From assembly GCA_949825065.1 (NCBI GenBank), contig OX463865.1, positions 20,817,115 through 20,881,114 of the forward strand: a stretch of DNA of 64,000 nucleotides, in the 5' to 3' direction. The notes under the pieces are model-generated. The model had not been told where the DNA came from and ran no database searches. It saw nothing but the letters and a program-made list of their open reading frames with translations. Position 1 is the stretch's first letter; every line of letters begins with the position of its first letter. This document shows, in pieces, positions 1 to 10,999 of the stretch. This stretch comes from Odontocerum albicorne. Its lineage: Eukaryota; Arthropoda; Insecta; Trichoptera; Odontoceridae. Made by a program: the position numbers and the translations under genes.

Positions 1-95
1 CCATTCGCACGATGGCTGATAATCGTTCACGAGGAGTTGACTATCATTTCCACCTTGGGAGTTTCGGGTTCGAATCCCGATGGTACCCAATCTTT
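1..95 (+). repeat. tRNA-like SINE remnant
   Basis: A B-box-like stretch, GGGTTCGAATCCCG, lies near position 66-79 and could form a T-arm, but no clean acceptor stem or anticodon arm can be drawn. It resembles the heads of the tRNA-derived SINEs elsewhere in the window. I treat it as a decayed SINE head, not a tRNA gene. Confidence 0.3.
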
Positions 96-345
96 GCATT
101 CGCCTTTCTATAGTCATTTCCTTATTCGGAGTTTGTCCTGGGCTTTCTAAATATACCAAGTTAGTTGGTCTCTTGATGCCATATTTTACGAAAATCAAGT
201 CGTCAAGTGACATTTTTATGAAAACAATGTCGCTCTGTATGGACGTTTTTACACACCTATCAATAAAAAGAAGAGATGGCATTTAAAAATTATTACATAA
301 TCTTTCAGTGTTATAACATTTGTACCATCCTATATCATATGAATG

Positions 346-904
346 AAAATCTCTACAAGATAATTAATTTGAATGTGTCTTTATCCACAGGGATTATTTT
401 AATTTCTGTAATAAGATGCTCTAAAATCTCTACAAGATAATTATCATAATTTAAATGTGTCTTTATCCACAGGAATTATTTTAATATCTGTAATAAGGTG
501 CTCTAAAATCTCTACAAGATAATTAATTTGATTGTGTCTTTATCCACAGGGATTATTTTAATTTCTGTAATAAGATGCTCTAAAATCTCTACAAGATAAT
601 TATCATAATTTAAATGTGTCTTTATCCATAGGAATTATTTTAATATCTGTAATAAGGTGCTCTAAAATCTCTACAAGATAATTAATTTGATTGTGTCTTT
701 ATCCACAGGGATTATTTTAATTTCTGTAATAAGATGCTCTAAAATCTCTACAAGATAATTATCATAATTAAAATGTGTCTTTATCCACAGGAATTATTTT
801 AATATCTGTAATAAGGTGCTCTAAAATCTCTGCAAGATAATTAATTAGATTGTGTCTTTATTCACAGGGATTATTTTAATTTCTGTAATAAGGTGCTCTA
901 AAAT
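346..904 (+). repeat. Dimeric tandem array, about 77 + 82 bp
   Basis: Seven monomers alternate A-B-A-B-A-B-A. All begin AAAATCTCTRCAAGATAATT and carry TTTATYCAYAGGRATTATTT. A monomers have TAATTTGATTG, GGGATT and AATTTCTG. B monomers have TATCATAATTTAAATG, GGAATT and AATATCTG. The strict alternation shows amplification of an A-B dimer of about 159 bp, i.e. higher-order satellite structure. There is no coding potential. Confidence 0.9.
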
Positions 905-1030
905 GAACATAAAAATCTTATCGATCATAAAAATTTGGTAATTGCAAATTTAAAAAGGTGATTCGTTTATGAAATTACTTTTAAAATTAAATATATTGCT
1001 CATCAATAAATATTTTTTTTGAAATTTTCT

Positions 1031-1103
1031 CAATTTTTTTCATTATGGTGTGCTCTGAACAATTTCTCTATTTCTTTCATTATGGTGTGCTCTGAACAAT
1101 TTT
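1031..1103 (+). repeat. Short direct duplication
   Basis: The segment CATTATGGTGTGCTCTGAAC plus AATTT occurs twice, separated by a T-rich spacer. This is a simple local duplication. Confidence 0.8.
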
Positions 1104-1298
1104 TATGTCAAAATAGTTTTATAACTCAGAGTATATTGCAAATATCTGTAAGTTCACAATTTTATTGAGGTAGAATTTCGAGTATCGCCATATTGGCAGA
1201 AGTGGTAAATGTGCTTGTATTATAATAATAATATAAAACAAAAAGAGGCTCGAACGCAGGTTCGAAAAGGAGGTAAAAAGGATCCAACCCACATTTAT

Positions 1299-1828
1299 AT
1301 GTTTCAGGAAACATGACCCAGGGCCATGCTAGATGTAGTAAAATATATGTTTCAGGAAACATGACCCAGGGCCATGCTAGAGATAGTAAAATATATGTTT
1401 CAGGAAACATGAGCCAGGGCCATGCTAGAGATAGTAAAATATATGTTTCAGGAAACATGACCCAGGGCCATGCTAGAGATAGTAAAATATATGTTTCAGG
1501 AAACATGAGCCAGGGCCATGCAAGAGATAGTAAAATATATGTTTCAGGAAACATGACCCAGGGCCATGCTAGAGATAGTAAAATATATGTTTCAGGAAAC
1601 ATGACCCAGGCCCATGCTAGAGATAGTAAAATATATGTTTCAGGAAACATGAGCCAGGGCCATGCTAGAGATAGTAAAATATATTTTTCAGGAAACATGA
1701 CCCAGGGCCATGCTAGAGATAGTAAAATATATGTTTCAGGAAACATGACCCAGGCCCATGCTAGAGATAGTAAAATATATGTTTCAGGAAACATGACTCA
1801 GGGCCATGCTAGAGATAGTAAAATATAA
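1299..1828 (+). repeat. 48-bp minisatellite, 11 copies
   Basis: The unit starts ATGTTTCAGGAAACAT, a perfect 7-bp-arm palindrome, followed by GACCCAGGGCCATGC and AGAGATAGTAAAATAT. The period of 48 is a multiple of three and the unit lacks stops, so long open frames appear on both strands (171 and 210 codons). Those frames are artefacts of the period: they lack unique sequence and are mirrored on both strands. Copies differ by single substitutions such as ACCC/AGCC and GGGCC/GGCCC. Confidence 0.92.
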
Positions 1829-1844
1829 CTAAATCATGTATAAC

Positions 1845-2180
1845 TAAATCATGCTGATAACTAAATCATGTAAACATAATAGCAGTGAGTGGAAGGACGT
1901 CATTTATTGTTACATATAAACCTAAATGCTGTTGGTTGCGTTGTTTTCCTGGAACGGAAAACTCGATATGGGGAGATGGCACTTGTGAGCGGCGCGGCGA
2001 CCCGCTCGAGAGTTGTTTGATATGCCTGTCGCTGTGTATTGCGTATTTCATATGGGCTTCTCCCGTGTTTAGATGGAGTCTTATTGGATTTCCAGTTACG
2101 CCAAACTACGATATGTGAATTATTACTTGAAATCAGAGATGTAGAGTCGGATTCGCGAAGTGTTATTCTAAAATCGACTC
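1845..2180. other. Non-repetitive island
   Basis: This piece is less AT-rich than its surroundings and has a short open frame on the plus strand (1885-2118, 77 codons). I recognise no family, and no splice-like boundaries support an exon. Confidence 0.3.
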
Positions 2181-2264
2181 TGATTTCATTTTTTTTTCAT
2201 ATTTAAAAGTATAAAATTATGACGTGCCGGCATGTTATATCCTTTTTGTTTTTTCTCTTCTTCC

Positions 2265-2865
2265 CAGTTGCATGTCAGGTCCCCCCAACGTTGAATATGA
2301 CCTAAGAGTAGACATCTTTGTCCCCGGCAGCTCGAAAAAGATCTCCATCGCCCCTTATGCCAGTCCAATCACGTATATTGCGGAGCTAGGAGATTTGCCT
2401 CCTGCCAACACCTCTTTGGCCTTCTATTTTGTAATTGGTACTTTGCTCCTCTAAGTACATGACTCAAGTAGGACACCTTTCGGATTTTAATATTAGTCAG
2501 CAACTCTCTATCAACTTTGGCTCTTTGAACAACCCTCGTGTTGCTGTCCATATCCGTCCAGGGTATCCGTAGCATTCTCCGGTGCATCCACATTTCGAAT
2601 GCTTCCAGTCGGTTCATACTATCAACTTTGAAGGTTCATGATTCCACTCCATGCAATAACACTGACCAAACGTAGCATTCGACTTACCGTTGTCGAAGTT
2701 TCAAGTTTAGATTATCATCGCAGAATACGCTTCTCATTTTATTAAAAGCCGCACGAGACGATTCAAATCTGCACTTGACTTCGGTTTCTGGGTCCAGGTC
2801 TTCCACTAAGATACTTCCGAGGCATTTAATTTTTTTCACTCTATATCAGCACCGTTCAATGTAAG
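2265..2865 (-). mobile_element. LINE-B 3' end, decayed
   Basis: Minus-strand translation gives pieces of a reverse-transcriptase C-terminal region: MNRLEAFEMWMHRRMLRIPW, then RELLTNIKIRKVSYLSHVLR, broken by frameshifts. The same order is intact at 20546-21088 and damaged at 25862-26352. It matches the endonuclease/reverse-transcriptase non-LTR elements (RTE-like) common in insects. The copy is 5'-truncated, as expected for LINE insertions. Its sequence CTAAGTACATGACTC near 2451 is the empty-site reference for the octamer scar at 26075. Confidence 0.85.
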
Positions 2866-2894
2866 ACGTGCTCTTTTTTATTTAAATAATATAA

Positions 2895-3056
2895 ATAACC
2901 GAAGTCATACATATCCTTATACCCACAAATACTAGGTGGGAAAAGTGCTGTGCCATTCGAGGAGAATAGCACTGCGCAGGGTTCGAACCGACGACTTTCC
3001 GCACGGGTGTCCAGTGCGTTACCGATATCGAGATCAATGGTGCATGGCCGCGCGGA
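2895..3056 (-). repeat. SINE-2 head, partial
   Basis: The minus strand reads as a tRNA-like head: GCCGCGCGG, TAACGCACTGGAC, GTGCGGAAAGTCG, then the B box GGTTCGAACCC and AGTGCTATTCTCC. Copies at 7655-8015 and 51545-51940 share this. The piece joins an oppositely oriented fragment at about 3057. Confidence 0.75.
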
Positions 3057-3285
3057 CGATGCACGATTTAAGACTAATTTATTAACACGACGTAATTTCC
3101 AAGCTGAGAAATCCAGTACGGCGTTGTGGCCGGTAAGTTTACTGGTGCGCAACGGTTCACTTATTTAAAGGAGAGAGAAAAAATAGAAAAAAAAACTAAA
3201 CTCTACGGCACAACTTCGCTTTCCAACTGAATTGACGTTGGAATGGCGAGGGGATCTCGACTACTAGGCCCAGCAATGATCGAAC
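3057..3285 (+). repeat. SINE-2 distal part, inverted relative to neighbour
   Basis: The segment shares TGGCCGGTAAGTTTACTGG, CTTTCCAACTGAATTGACG and ATGGCGAGGGG with the downstream half of the SINE-2 copy near 51780-51920. Orientation is opposite to 2895-3056, so this is either two insertions or an internal inversion. Confidence 0.65.
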
Positions 3286-3290
3286 GAGTA

Positions 3291-3422
3291 TTAGAGGCCC
3301 TAGAAATTTCTAAGTCAGTACATCGTTCCGAACATCTGGTGAACAGTTATATCCCAAAAATCTCTCCGCTCTTGGCCGAAATCGTCCCATGCCTCCCTCA
3401 CCCCTCAGCCCCCAACCGTTGA
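3291..3422 (+). pseudogene. PLE-1 GIY-YIG ORF, C-terminal remnant
   Basis: Plus-strand codons read EALEISKSVHRSEHLVNSYI, then PKISPLLAEIVPCLPHPSAP and a stop at 3420-3422. This matches residue by residue the C-terminus of the longer minus-strand copy at 55921-56583, which contains the YIG endonuclease motif. It is therefore the last ~43 codons of a Penelope-like element ORF; everything upstream is missing. The PLE-1 tail follows directly. Confidence 0.85.
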
Positions 3423-3735
3423 AGCGTGTATATCGGTACCAGTTCGAACAGCATTTAGTCTTGTTTGTGCTCCCCTGAAGATGAGGTGAAAGCCTTGAAA
3501 CCGATAGGGTTTTTTTAACCTGGTGAGTTTATTGCCATGGGGCAATCTCTTCCAACCAACCAGAAATATGGTTTAACTAGTGAAATAACCAGACTGGAAT
3601 CCTATTTATAAAAAAATCGGGAATCCAGGGTTATACCGTTACAAAAAAAAAAAGTGGAATGAACAGTGTTTGATAAAAATAAATTACAATGTCCTTAAAC
3701 CTCCACAACGTTAATGCCTTAACTATAAACAACAT
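3423..3735 (+). mobile_element. PLE-1 3' tail, interrupted by a SINE
   Basis: The tail contains CTGAAGATGAGG, CCTTGAAACCG, ATACCGTTAC, AACAGTGTTTGATAAAAATA and CTCCACAACGTTAATGCC, which recur in every PLE-1 copy. A SINE-1 fragment splits it at the AGGGTT site (3506-3511 and again 3627-3632). Confidence 0.85.
3512..3626 (-). repeat. SINE-1 3' part nested in PLE-1
   Basis: The minus-strand SINE-1 tail (motifs TTGGTTGGAAGAGATTGCC and TAAACTCACCAGG) is flanked by the 6-bp direct repeat AGGGTT, a candidate target-site duplication. Removing one copy plus the insert restores the uninterrupted PLE-1 tail AGGGTTATACCG. The SINE insertion is therefore younger than the PLE insertion. Confidence 0.8.
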
Positions 3736-3739
3736 AGTA

Positions 3740-4290
3740 TATGCATACATATCAGCAAGTAGTTTTCAAATGTGATCAACTCCAAAGTATTTTTTACTGC
3801 CAATGCTAGATACCTCTTGAGAGTATTTCATATTGTGTGAATTTATATTTTGCCAAATCCAACGTAAAATCGTTTAAAAATCCTACTTAATATGGGACTT
3901 AAGTTTCAATTGTGGCCTAATTCAGAAAAGTTTTTTTTCAGTGTCAAATTAATTTCATCCAATCACGTTATCGCAAAAGCAGACGCCACGTTGCTGAATA
4001 CCATACAAAGTTTTTTTTCAAAAGTGGAAAAATCCTGACAATTTCGTGTCAAAATTAGCTAAGCCAAGTTTTGTTTCTTTCAAATGCAGTCAAATCCACA
4101 TTTTACAAACACAACTAGTTAGCTCCAACTTTAAAAAGCTCTTTTCTCTGTTAATACTTATAACTATAAGTATGCTATTTCCACGTTATTGGTAATTCTT
4201 GATTTTTCAATATTTTCCACAGAATTTCGCCAAACACAGCATTTTTATGAAGGAGAAATGAAAATGTCACATTTTTTCACTTTGTCAAAT
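3740..4290. other. No recognised feature
   Basis: AT-rich DNA with T and A runs. I saw no repeat family, coding frame or splice signal. Confidence 0.5.
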
Positions 4291-4369
4291 AGTGGTATTA
4301 ACCAAATTTGAAAACTACCTCCTGATATACTCGTATGTACATATTCTGAAATTACATACATATTGCGTC

Positions 4370-4750
4370 TTCAAAATGTGTTGTCTAAGATTTATTTTCA
4401 ACCTACGTAAGTACGATCATATCACTTCATACCAGAAGGCATTGAACTGGTTGAATCATGGATTAGCGCTACGCTCAAACAAAGATTGTCTATTGGCCTT
4501 TCCAGTTCACCGCTCCTCTTTTTTAAGGTCGTCCTTTACTGTCCATGCAGTGAGACTCTGGAATAAGTTACAAACCAATATAAGACTCGCTTCGTCCTTG
4601 GCATGCTTTAAGAAGCGACTGAAAAAACTTAATTTATAGTCAGTTAAATAACGTGTTTCATTCCTGATTTTTCTTTTCCTTTCCTCTCCACCATCCCTTC
4701 CTTTCCTTTTGATTGATGATATCTCATTTTATACGAAAAATAATGTTCGG
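4370..4750 (+). mobile_element. LINE-D 3' end, plus strand
   Basis: The frame ending at 4639 gives CLRFIFNLRKYDHITSYQKA, LNWLNHGLALRSN, LLAFPVHRSSF, TVHAVRLWNKLQTNIR and CFKKRLKKLNL-stop. This is the C-terminal tail of a CR1/Jockey-like reverse transcriptase (pattern LQ..QN.C.RFIFNL...L.FP.HRT..Y..SF......LWN.LP). An internal deletion joins LNWLN to HGLALRS; the minus-strand neighbour keeps the missing ~30 codons. A pyrimidine-rich 3' UTR follows. Confidence 0.8.
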
Positions 4751-4764
4751 GTGATTGTCCGTCT

Positions 4765-5263
4765 TTGTGGGGTTCGTGGGCATGTTCTCACGTGGATGGT
4801 GGAAAGGAAAGGAAAAGAAAAATCAGGAATGATACACGTTATTTTACTGACTAGAAATTAAGAGTTTTTTCAGTCGCTTCTTAAAGCATGCCAAGAACGG
4901 AGCGAGTTTTATATTGGTTTGTAACGGATTCCAGAGTCTCACTGCATGGACGACGTAAAGAAAGAGGAGCGGTGAACTGGAAAGGCCAATAAACAATCTC
5001 TGTTTGAGCGTAGCGCTAATCCATGATTGGAAAGACGCTGAAAATTTTCGGCGAGATAGGAGGGTGTGGCGGGATAGTTAAGGATATTATAAAATAGAGA
5101 CAGTATGTGAATTTGGCGTCTATTTCTAACATTCAACCAGTTCAAGTCCTTCTGGTATGAAGTTATATGATCGTACTTTTGTAGGTTGAAAATAAATCTT
5201 AGACACACATTTTGAAGACGCTGTAATTTTTTATAATTTAAATTCATTCCATATATCAAAACC
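4765..5263 (-). mobile_element. LINE-D 3' end, minus strand
   Basis: Minus-strand reading gives MNLNYKKLQRLQNVCLRFIF, NLQKYDHITSYQKDLNWLNV, RNRRQIHILSLFYNILNYP, SYLAENFQRLSNHGLALRS and LLAFPVHRSSFFTSS, then a 7-bp deletion breaks the frame before the LWN segment. It faces 4370-4750 tail to tail across 3' UTR copies. Two insertions or an inverted duplication are both possible. Confidence 0.8.
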
Positions 5264-5390
5264 ATTTTAGAGTGTTCTGCATCTAACTCAACACATCAGC
5301 CTTAAGTTTACATTCATCCCTAATCACTGCATTCTGTATTCCGTCATACATTGTCACCTCGTGTATTCTTCTTTTCAACGAAACAACAAA
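5264..5390 (-). mobile_element. LINE-A fragment
   Basis: The segment AACACATCAGCCTTAAGTTT, then ATTCATCCCTAATCACTGC and GTATTCCGTCATACATTGTC, recurs with small changes in about eighteen other places. In better copies the reverse strand encodes RIRNEVIRDECELKA, part of a non-LTR retrotransposon C-terminal region. Confidence 0.8.
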
Positions 5391-5399
5391 CTAAAAGTA

Positions 5400-7525
5400 T
5401 TGTACGGTTCATTCCTTCGCCTCGTTTAATTTCTCCCCGTGATACATCACAGGCTTGTAACGTAACATATTCAGTGGCAGGGGCATTAATATTGAAATGA
5501 GAGCCAAACACCAGGGGTGGGTGTTGCAATGCAGTGTTTCCCAAGTGGAGTTACGCAAAAACTATAAAAATAATAATATTGACTTTTTTCATATCTTTTT
5601 TTAATTTCTTCGATTATAATATGGTTCCACTGTTTGGTCCCTTTGCTACGATGTTCGTATTATCGTGTTCGAAACGGTGCAGCATAAATTTTTCAAATTT
5701 ATTTACTTTAAATTGGGCAATCTTATAATTGACGTTAATTCTTTCGAACGAACATTGAATTTATTTGAGCAAAAGAAGAATATTTAAGGATTTACTTTTT
5801 TCACATAAATCATCAACTGTCAATTATTTTTTTAGTATTTCTAAACATGTTTTGATATGTTATTCCACCAACTGACAAAAAAAGATAAACCCTGCAGAAC
5901 TTGCAAGGTGTGTGATAAACACAAGTAGAGAAGTGATACTCGGTAGATGTGTTAGGAAGGTGATATAACTCTCCACAGAAGATAATTTTGATAAAATTAT
6001 CACACTTAACTTAATTATTAAATCATTTTTAAACAAATATACGATATCTTATTACAATATTTATAAAACTGACTAAGATATATTAATTTTAGTAAGCCCT
6101 TAAAAAAATCAGAATTTTTCAAAAACAAAATGGCATAGATTGTTTTGATTTTGATCGGGTTTTAAAAGTTTTGGGGAAAAAAAAACATTTACAATATACG
6201 AATAATGACAATTGTAAGAACACTATTAGTATATAATTTACACGACTCTTGAGTTTTATCGAGTATTTATAATATATCTTAGAACTTTTTTCTTCATTGT
6301 GGAAACAACAGTTTATTTTATGCAGGAGGCTCGTGAACAAATCACGTTGTGATTCTCTGTACTAGATATAGCTTCATTGTTAGGGGGCAGTCTGTCTGTT
6401 CTCCCTGGGAATCCCCTGCTGTGCCCAGCGGGAAGGGTAGTTTGATCCATCAATATTTAAACACGTGGCTATGGGTTTCCAGTAGGAAGTCAGTCCCTTT
6501 GGATCGATGGGTGATTGCTGCGATGCGTATGACTTTTACTTGAAATCGCAAATGGTTTTTCTGATAGAATAACGATGGAGACGTTTGTAGCTAGATGATT
6601 TCTTCTGCAATCAAGATTTTTTTTAATGGATCCTGTCTGGTTTTTTAATTAACATATTTTTGATTGCTTGGATACATTCCATTATGTCCTCTAGCTTATG
6701 ACTGAGCATCGTGCCTTCCATGATAGCCCTCGAAGACTCCTTTCAATCCATCCCTGTACTCAGGAGTTCGAAAAACAGTTCTTTAGAATAGTCCTGTTGC
6801 GTCTCTCACATGGTGAGTCCTACACCATGGGGCTTTTCCTATTGTGCGTCGTTCTTCCGCGCTTCCAGTGATCACAAGCCTTTTCAGCCTCTTTGGCGAC
6901 GAGCAATGTGCTAAGGGAATCGGAGGGCTCGTGTTAGGTATATTGTCGACAGTCTATCGGTGACTCAGTTCTTCAAAAATTGTTCACCTTAATCGCTTGA
7001 TCATAAATGGAAGACGTTGCCACTTATCAAAAAGCCATCCAGGTTGTACTGTATTCAACAAACCTGGTATATAATATTGTATAATGACACAATGGCGGAA
7101 GATATTGGTAAGAAATGGATTTGGGAAATGAATCAATGGTAGAAGATGATCCCATCAAATGCTCAACCCTGCTTTCTCTTTCTCAGAATGCAAAATAATC
7201 CTCTAAAGTTAAGAGTTTAAACCATCTCCGTGGTGACTCTAATCTCTAGGCTTATCTCATGTGAGGATCCGAGCTTATGGAGGTCTACATTTGTGAATGC
7301 AGGTTCTGCAGACCATGAATCAGACCGTTGATAAATGTTCGCTGTAGTCGTTTTCAGGGTGATTGCTGAAGTTCAAAATAGCGTCTCGCGAAGCGATGAC
7401 GTGGTAAGGTACCACCTGCCTATTTATTGATTACTTACTGGATAAAAATAGTATTTTTTTATATCGACGGAGACATACCGCTTCTAGGATGTGTTGGTAG
7501 AATTGAAGCGATTTTAAGATAGCGA
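5400..7525. other. Gene-free stretch
   Basis: About 2.1 kb. 5500-6340 is very AT-rich with no recognisable structure. 6340-6560 and 6680-6960 are more balanced (e.g. TGTGCCCAGCGGGAAGGG near 6422) but match nothing I know. A short piece near 7040 (CATCCAGGTTGTACTGTATT) resembles a SINE-1 tail. No open frame here looks coding. Confidence 0.45.
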
Positions 7526-7530
7526 TCGTT

Positions 7531-7590
7531 GATGATATGAACACTACTCTTTGATGATATGAACACTACACTTTGATGGTATGAACACTA
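7531..7590 (+). repeat. 22-bp tandem triplication
   Basis: Three near-identical units of GATGATATGAACACTACNCTTT. The array runs into a TACTCGTA octamer at 7589-7596, but the same CTCGTAACTC text occurs in LINE-A copies at 8612 and 19284, so that octamer is probably inherited and not a scar. Confidence 0.85.
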
Positions 7591-7654
7591 CTCGTAACTC
7601 TTCTATCATATGATACCTTAATATCACAGACCCTTTACTTTCTCTTATCCTTCA

Positions 7655-8015
7655 TCGTCGTATTTACTGGGCCTCGTAGTCAATGATCCCCTCGCCATTC
7701 AAACGTCAATTCAACTGGAAAGCGAAGCTGTGCCGTGGAGGTCTTTTTAAGTGAGTGAGCAGTTGCACACCAGCAGACTAACCGGCCACACCGTTGTACC
7801 GGATCCGATGGCATACTGGAGTAAGACGATCGGAGCGAACCGGCATTTTTTTTTCTTACTTGAAAGAATAGATTTGACCGAAGTTATAGGTGTCCTTACA
7901 CCTCCGAAAAAAATGCCTGTGTCATTTGATGGGAGTAGCACAGCGCGGGGTTTGAACTGGCGACCTTCCGCACGGAAGTCCAGTGCGTTACCACGCGGCC
8001 ATGCACCTTATCCTT
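7655..8015 (-). repeat. SINE-2, near full length
   Basis: On the minus strand the head reads TGGCCGCGTGGTAACGCACT, GGACTTCCGTGCGGAAGG, then TTCAAACCCCGCGCTGTGC. A body with ACACCTATAACTTCGG and a distal part with CTTTCCAGTTGAATTGACG follow. The first part has A- and B-box-like promoter elements of RNA polymerase III type. Length and order match the 51545 copy. Confidence 0.8.
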
Positions 8016-8184
8016 CGCCGCTCATCAATATATCGCAACAACTCGCCGACAAATCGACACAATTCAAAATGTTGTCAATTCGTCTTCAAATTTTAAAATT
8101 GAATACCGCCGCATCGGTTTCATCGTTCCAATAAAGAAGAAAGCACTCACTGAGAAAACCTTTGAAGTCTTAAATATACATACA

Positions 8185-8660
8185 TAACATCACGCCGTTT
8201 CCCTGTCTGGGTAAATAGAGGTAACGAAACGCCAGACAATCGCAACACACATTTTTCGTCTTTTCTATACGATTTCTCTGACTTAACATTTTCTTTTTTC
8301 AAATTAGCATTTACTTGATCAAATCATTATTTCCACGGTGTCCCATACATACGGCTGTCACTCACATTTGTACTGTATATTTCCGTATTCTGCCATACAT
8401 ACAACCCCGTGTATTCTTCTCTGTGCACGTTTTTCTTCAGCATTTATTTGGCTTTTTTTTTAGGATTTTTCCATGTCTACGTTTCGCTGGCACACACTAA
8501 ATTGCTGCTAAAATGTTGTTGCAAACTATCACCTTAACAGTTCTTTGAATCGAGTATATATGTTTTACTTCCCCGTTGACTTTGTTTTCTATCGCTACAC
8601 GCCGTTCAATATCCCTCGTAACTCTTTCTCAGTCTGGGAAAATTCTAGTTAATATAAATA
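8185..8660 (-). mobile_element. LINE-A fragment
   Basis: Minus-strand relic with the recurrent blocks CATACATACAACCCCGTGTA, CTCACATTTGTACTGTATA and TTTCTCTGACTTAACA. Frameshifts prevent a continuous frame. Confidence 0.75.
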
Positions 8661-8799
8661 GCAGTGTGTATACATTGGGGAATTGGTTTATTCGCCTCAA
8701 CTTTCAGCATTTAGAACTACGAGTAAGTTGTTTGTTTGCTGCTATGAACAGATATTGTGTGCCTGCCAAACTGCAACGAAACACCCTTAGACTATATTA

Positions 8800-10305
8800 A
8801 TGAAGGAATGTATATAAACTTAGTGCAAGTTAGTTAACGATCCTAAATTTGTCAGTCAAATGAATTAACTCGACGTTTTGTGTTATTAAGAAATCCTTTA
8901 TGAAGACGGGTTTGTTATAACAACTTTGGCCGTTGATGGCAGGGGTGCGTAATCTTTTTTTAAATGTATCACCTAATAAAAGCTATAAAGTGGCTTACCA
9001 CCTGAACCCTTCTCGGCCTCTTACTACGCCCCCTGACCCTGCAAAGCAAATTTTCCTAATATAGGTCCCTATACCTACCACCTTGACTCATTGTATAATT
9101 AATATACCTTAGAATTTGAGTTTAAAAAGTTTGTGTATGCAACAAAAATTAACGAGCACGATAGGGCATAATATCTCCTATAGGTTCAATACGCATTAAC
9201 ATATTTGCATAATTTAAGGAAATTTCTCGAACTTACTATTTAAAAGTGTTTTCAAAAAGCACGCGCTCTCGACGACGATAAGATGTCATATAAGTGTTGT
9301 TTAACCGGTTAGCCGTCGCGCTAACCATAAGTTTGTCTTTCCTTGGTAGGTTTTCGCGGTAAGAAAACCGCAGAAAACCTACAATGAAACCTTTTTAGAT
9401 CTATCGATAAGGTGTAGTCTAGTGTATATGTGTATTGTTCATAAACCATCATAAATTTGTTAAATCCTCCCAAAAAGGTTTTGTCTTCAAATGGTTCCAT
9501 AGACAAGTAGACCATTCCACGTCAACGGACCACCAACAGCTCAAACTCAAGCATATTGGATCATTTTCCTCATATGGTTAATATTCAACCCCGCGCAGAA
9601 AAAAATATGTCGCGTGCAGACATGCCGGTGGATTCAGCGAATATTCGGGGTAGTTTCAGGCACTGGCTGAAGGGGTTTGCGATCACGACATTCTCCTCTA
9701 TGCTAATATAACATTATTTATGGATTGACCGGCTCGATACGCCATGCTATATACCATACATCGTGGCCTCCTTTGTTATGATCTTTGTTTTTGATTCATC
9801 CACTTGATATTACATACGGGTGTTCCTATAGATCAGACTAGCGTGGCTTTATCAAATATGAACAGTTTATTTGTCTTCCATGACATTTTACGACCGTTTT
9901 TCCTGAGTGGAAAAGAAATATTGCATGACTGTTTGCCTTTCTTGTTTTACTTTTATTGATTGTATTGCGGCAATAGTAAATCTTAAAAAATATATATTGT
10001 ATAATATTATGTAGTCTTTCTATCTTGCTCGTTTATTTCCTTGTCTGGACCATCATATATAAATTATTATATTATATTACAATGCACGGTCGTTTATCGA
10101 CCATTAAAAAAGTTTTCAAGAGTTATACTCAAATTACAATTTTGAGTGCGCATGAATATAAATACAACTTGTCTCAAACATTAAAAACAATTTACATGAA
10201 TCATGTATAAAAAAAAATGTGTATAAAGCTGTATGCGCACATGCATACCACCTACTACACACATGCACACGCACAAAACGAACTTGGTACAGGTCAAGGC
10301 TCAGG
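8800..10305. other. Gene-free stretch with one small hairpin
   Basis: A perfect-but-one hairpin lies at about 9346-9382 (TAGGTTTTCGCGGT ... ACCGCAGAAAACCTA, with one bulged A). The remainder shows no recognisable repeat or gene. Confidence 0.5.
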
Positions 10306-10309
10306 TTAT

Positions 10310-10535
10310 CAAAGAATATTATTTAACTTTGATAATAAATTGTCATTTCACTTTGACAACAAATTATAATTTAACTTAGGCAACAGAATATAATTTTACT
10401 TTGATAATAAATTATTATTGAAGTTTAACAACAAATTATAATTTAACTTGGGCGACAAATTGTAATTAGACTTTGAAATCAAATTGTCATTTAATTTAGG
10501 CAATAGAATATTATTTATCTTTGATTATAAATAAA
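10310..10535 (+). repeat. Degenerate ~24-bp AT-rich tandem repeat, left part
   Basis: Variants of AATTTAACTTTGATAACAAA recur about every 24 bp, with strong divergence. The same text resumes at 10795, so a retroelement fragment appears inserted inside the array. Confidence 0.75.
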
Positions 10536-10792
10536 TCACAGAAATCCGAAGGATGTGCGAAGTTGAAGATATTGTCAGATGGGGACGACAGAGAAGGTTC
10601 TGGAACTAACATGTATCCAGAATGGCGGAACCAAGAGCCGTAAGATGGCCAGGGACAGTATCCCCCAAGCGAGCAGATCTCCAGGATGACCTCCCAAAAG
10701 ATGGAAAGACAGCTGGCAGTCGACGTGACAAGAGGGAAACGATGATGCAGGACCATAACAGGCCTAAAAGAAGAGCAAGAAGAAGAAGATTA
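10536..10792 (+). mobile_element. LINE C-terminal relic inside the array
   Basis: Plus-strand translation gives WGRQRRFWN-stop-HVSRMAEPRAVRWPG and later DLQDDLPKDGKTAGSRRDKRE. This resembles the WxGHVxRM...RW tail of insect LINE reverse transcriptases followed by a W-D-D-type segment. GC content is clearly above the flanking array. The family assignment is inferential. Confidence 0.5.
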
Positions 10793-10794
10793 TA

Positions 10795-10990
10795 AATGAT
10801 TATTTAACTTTACAACAAATTACAGTTAAATTAGGCTACATTATATTATTTTACTTTGATAGTAAATGATTATTTAAATAATAACAAATTAAAATTTCAC
10901 TTTTTTCAACAAATTATTATTTGACTTTGACATCAAATATAATTTAGCTTTGACAACAAATGTTAATCTTACTTAACTTAACCTTAAATT
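10795..10990 (+). repeat. Degenerate ~24-bp AT-rich tandem repeat, right part
   Basis: Continuation of the array at 10310-10535, with units such as TATTTGACTTTGACATCAAA. Confidence 0.7.
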
Positions 10991-10999
10991 ATTACTTAA

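Noticed and set aside
346..904. Repeated TTATCCACAG resembling DnaA boxes
   Set aside because: The match is part of a satellite monomer in eukaryotic DNA; origin function is not supported.
1162..1828. Long open frames on both strands (171 and 210 codons)
   Set aside because: They run through the 48-bp minisatellite, are purely repetitive and mirror each other; the period is divisible by three.
3470..3735. Functional hammerhead in PLE-1 tails
   Set aside because: CTGAAGA and GAAA boxes and a bulged stem III exist, but stem I cannot close next to the core, so I do not call a ribozyme for this family.
7589..7596. TACTCGTA as excision scar
   Set aside because: CTCGTAACTCTT is ordinary LINE-A sequence at 8612 and 19284.
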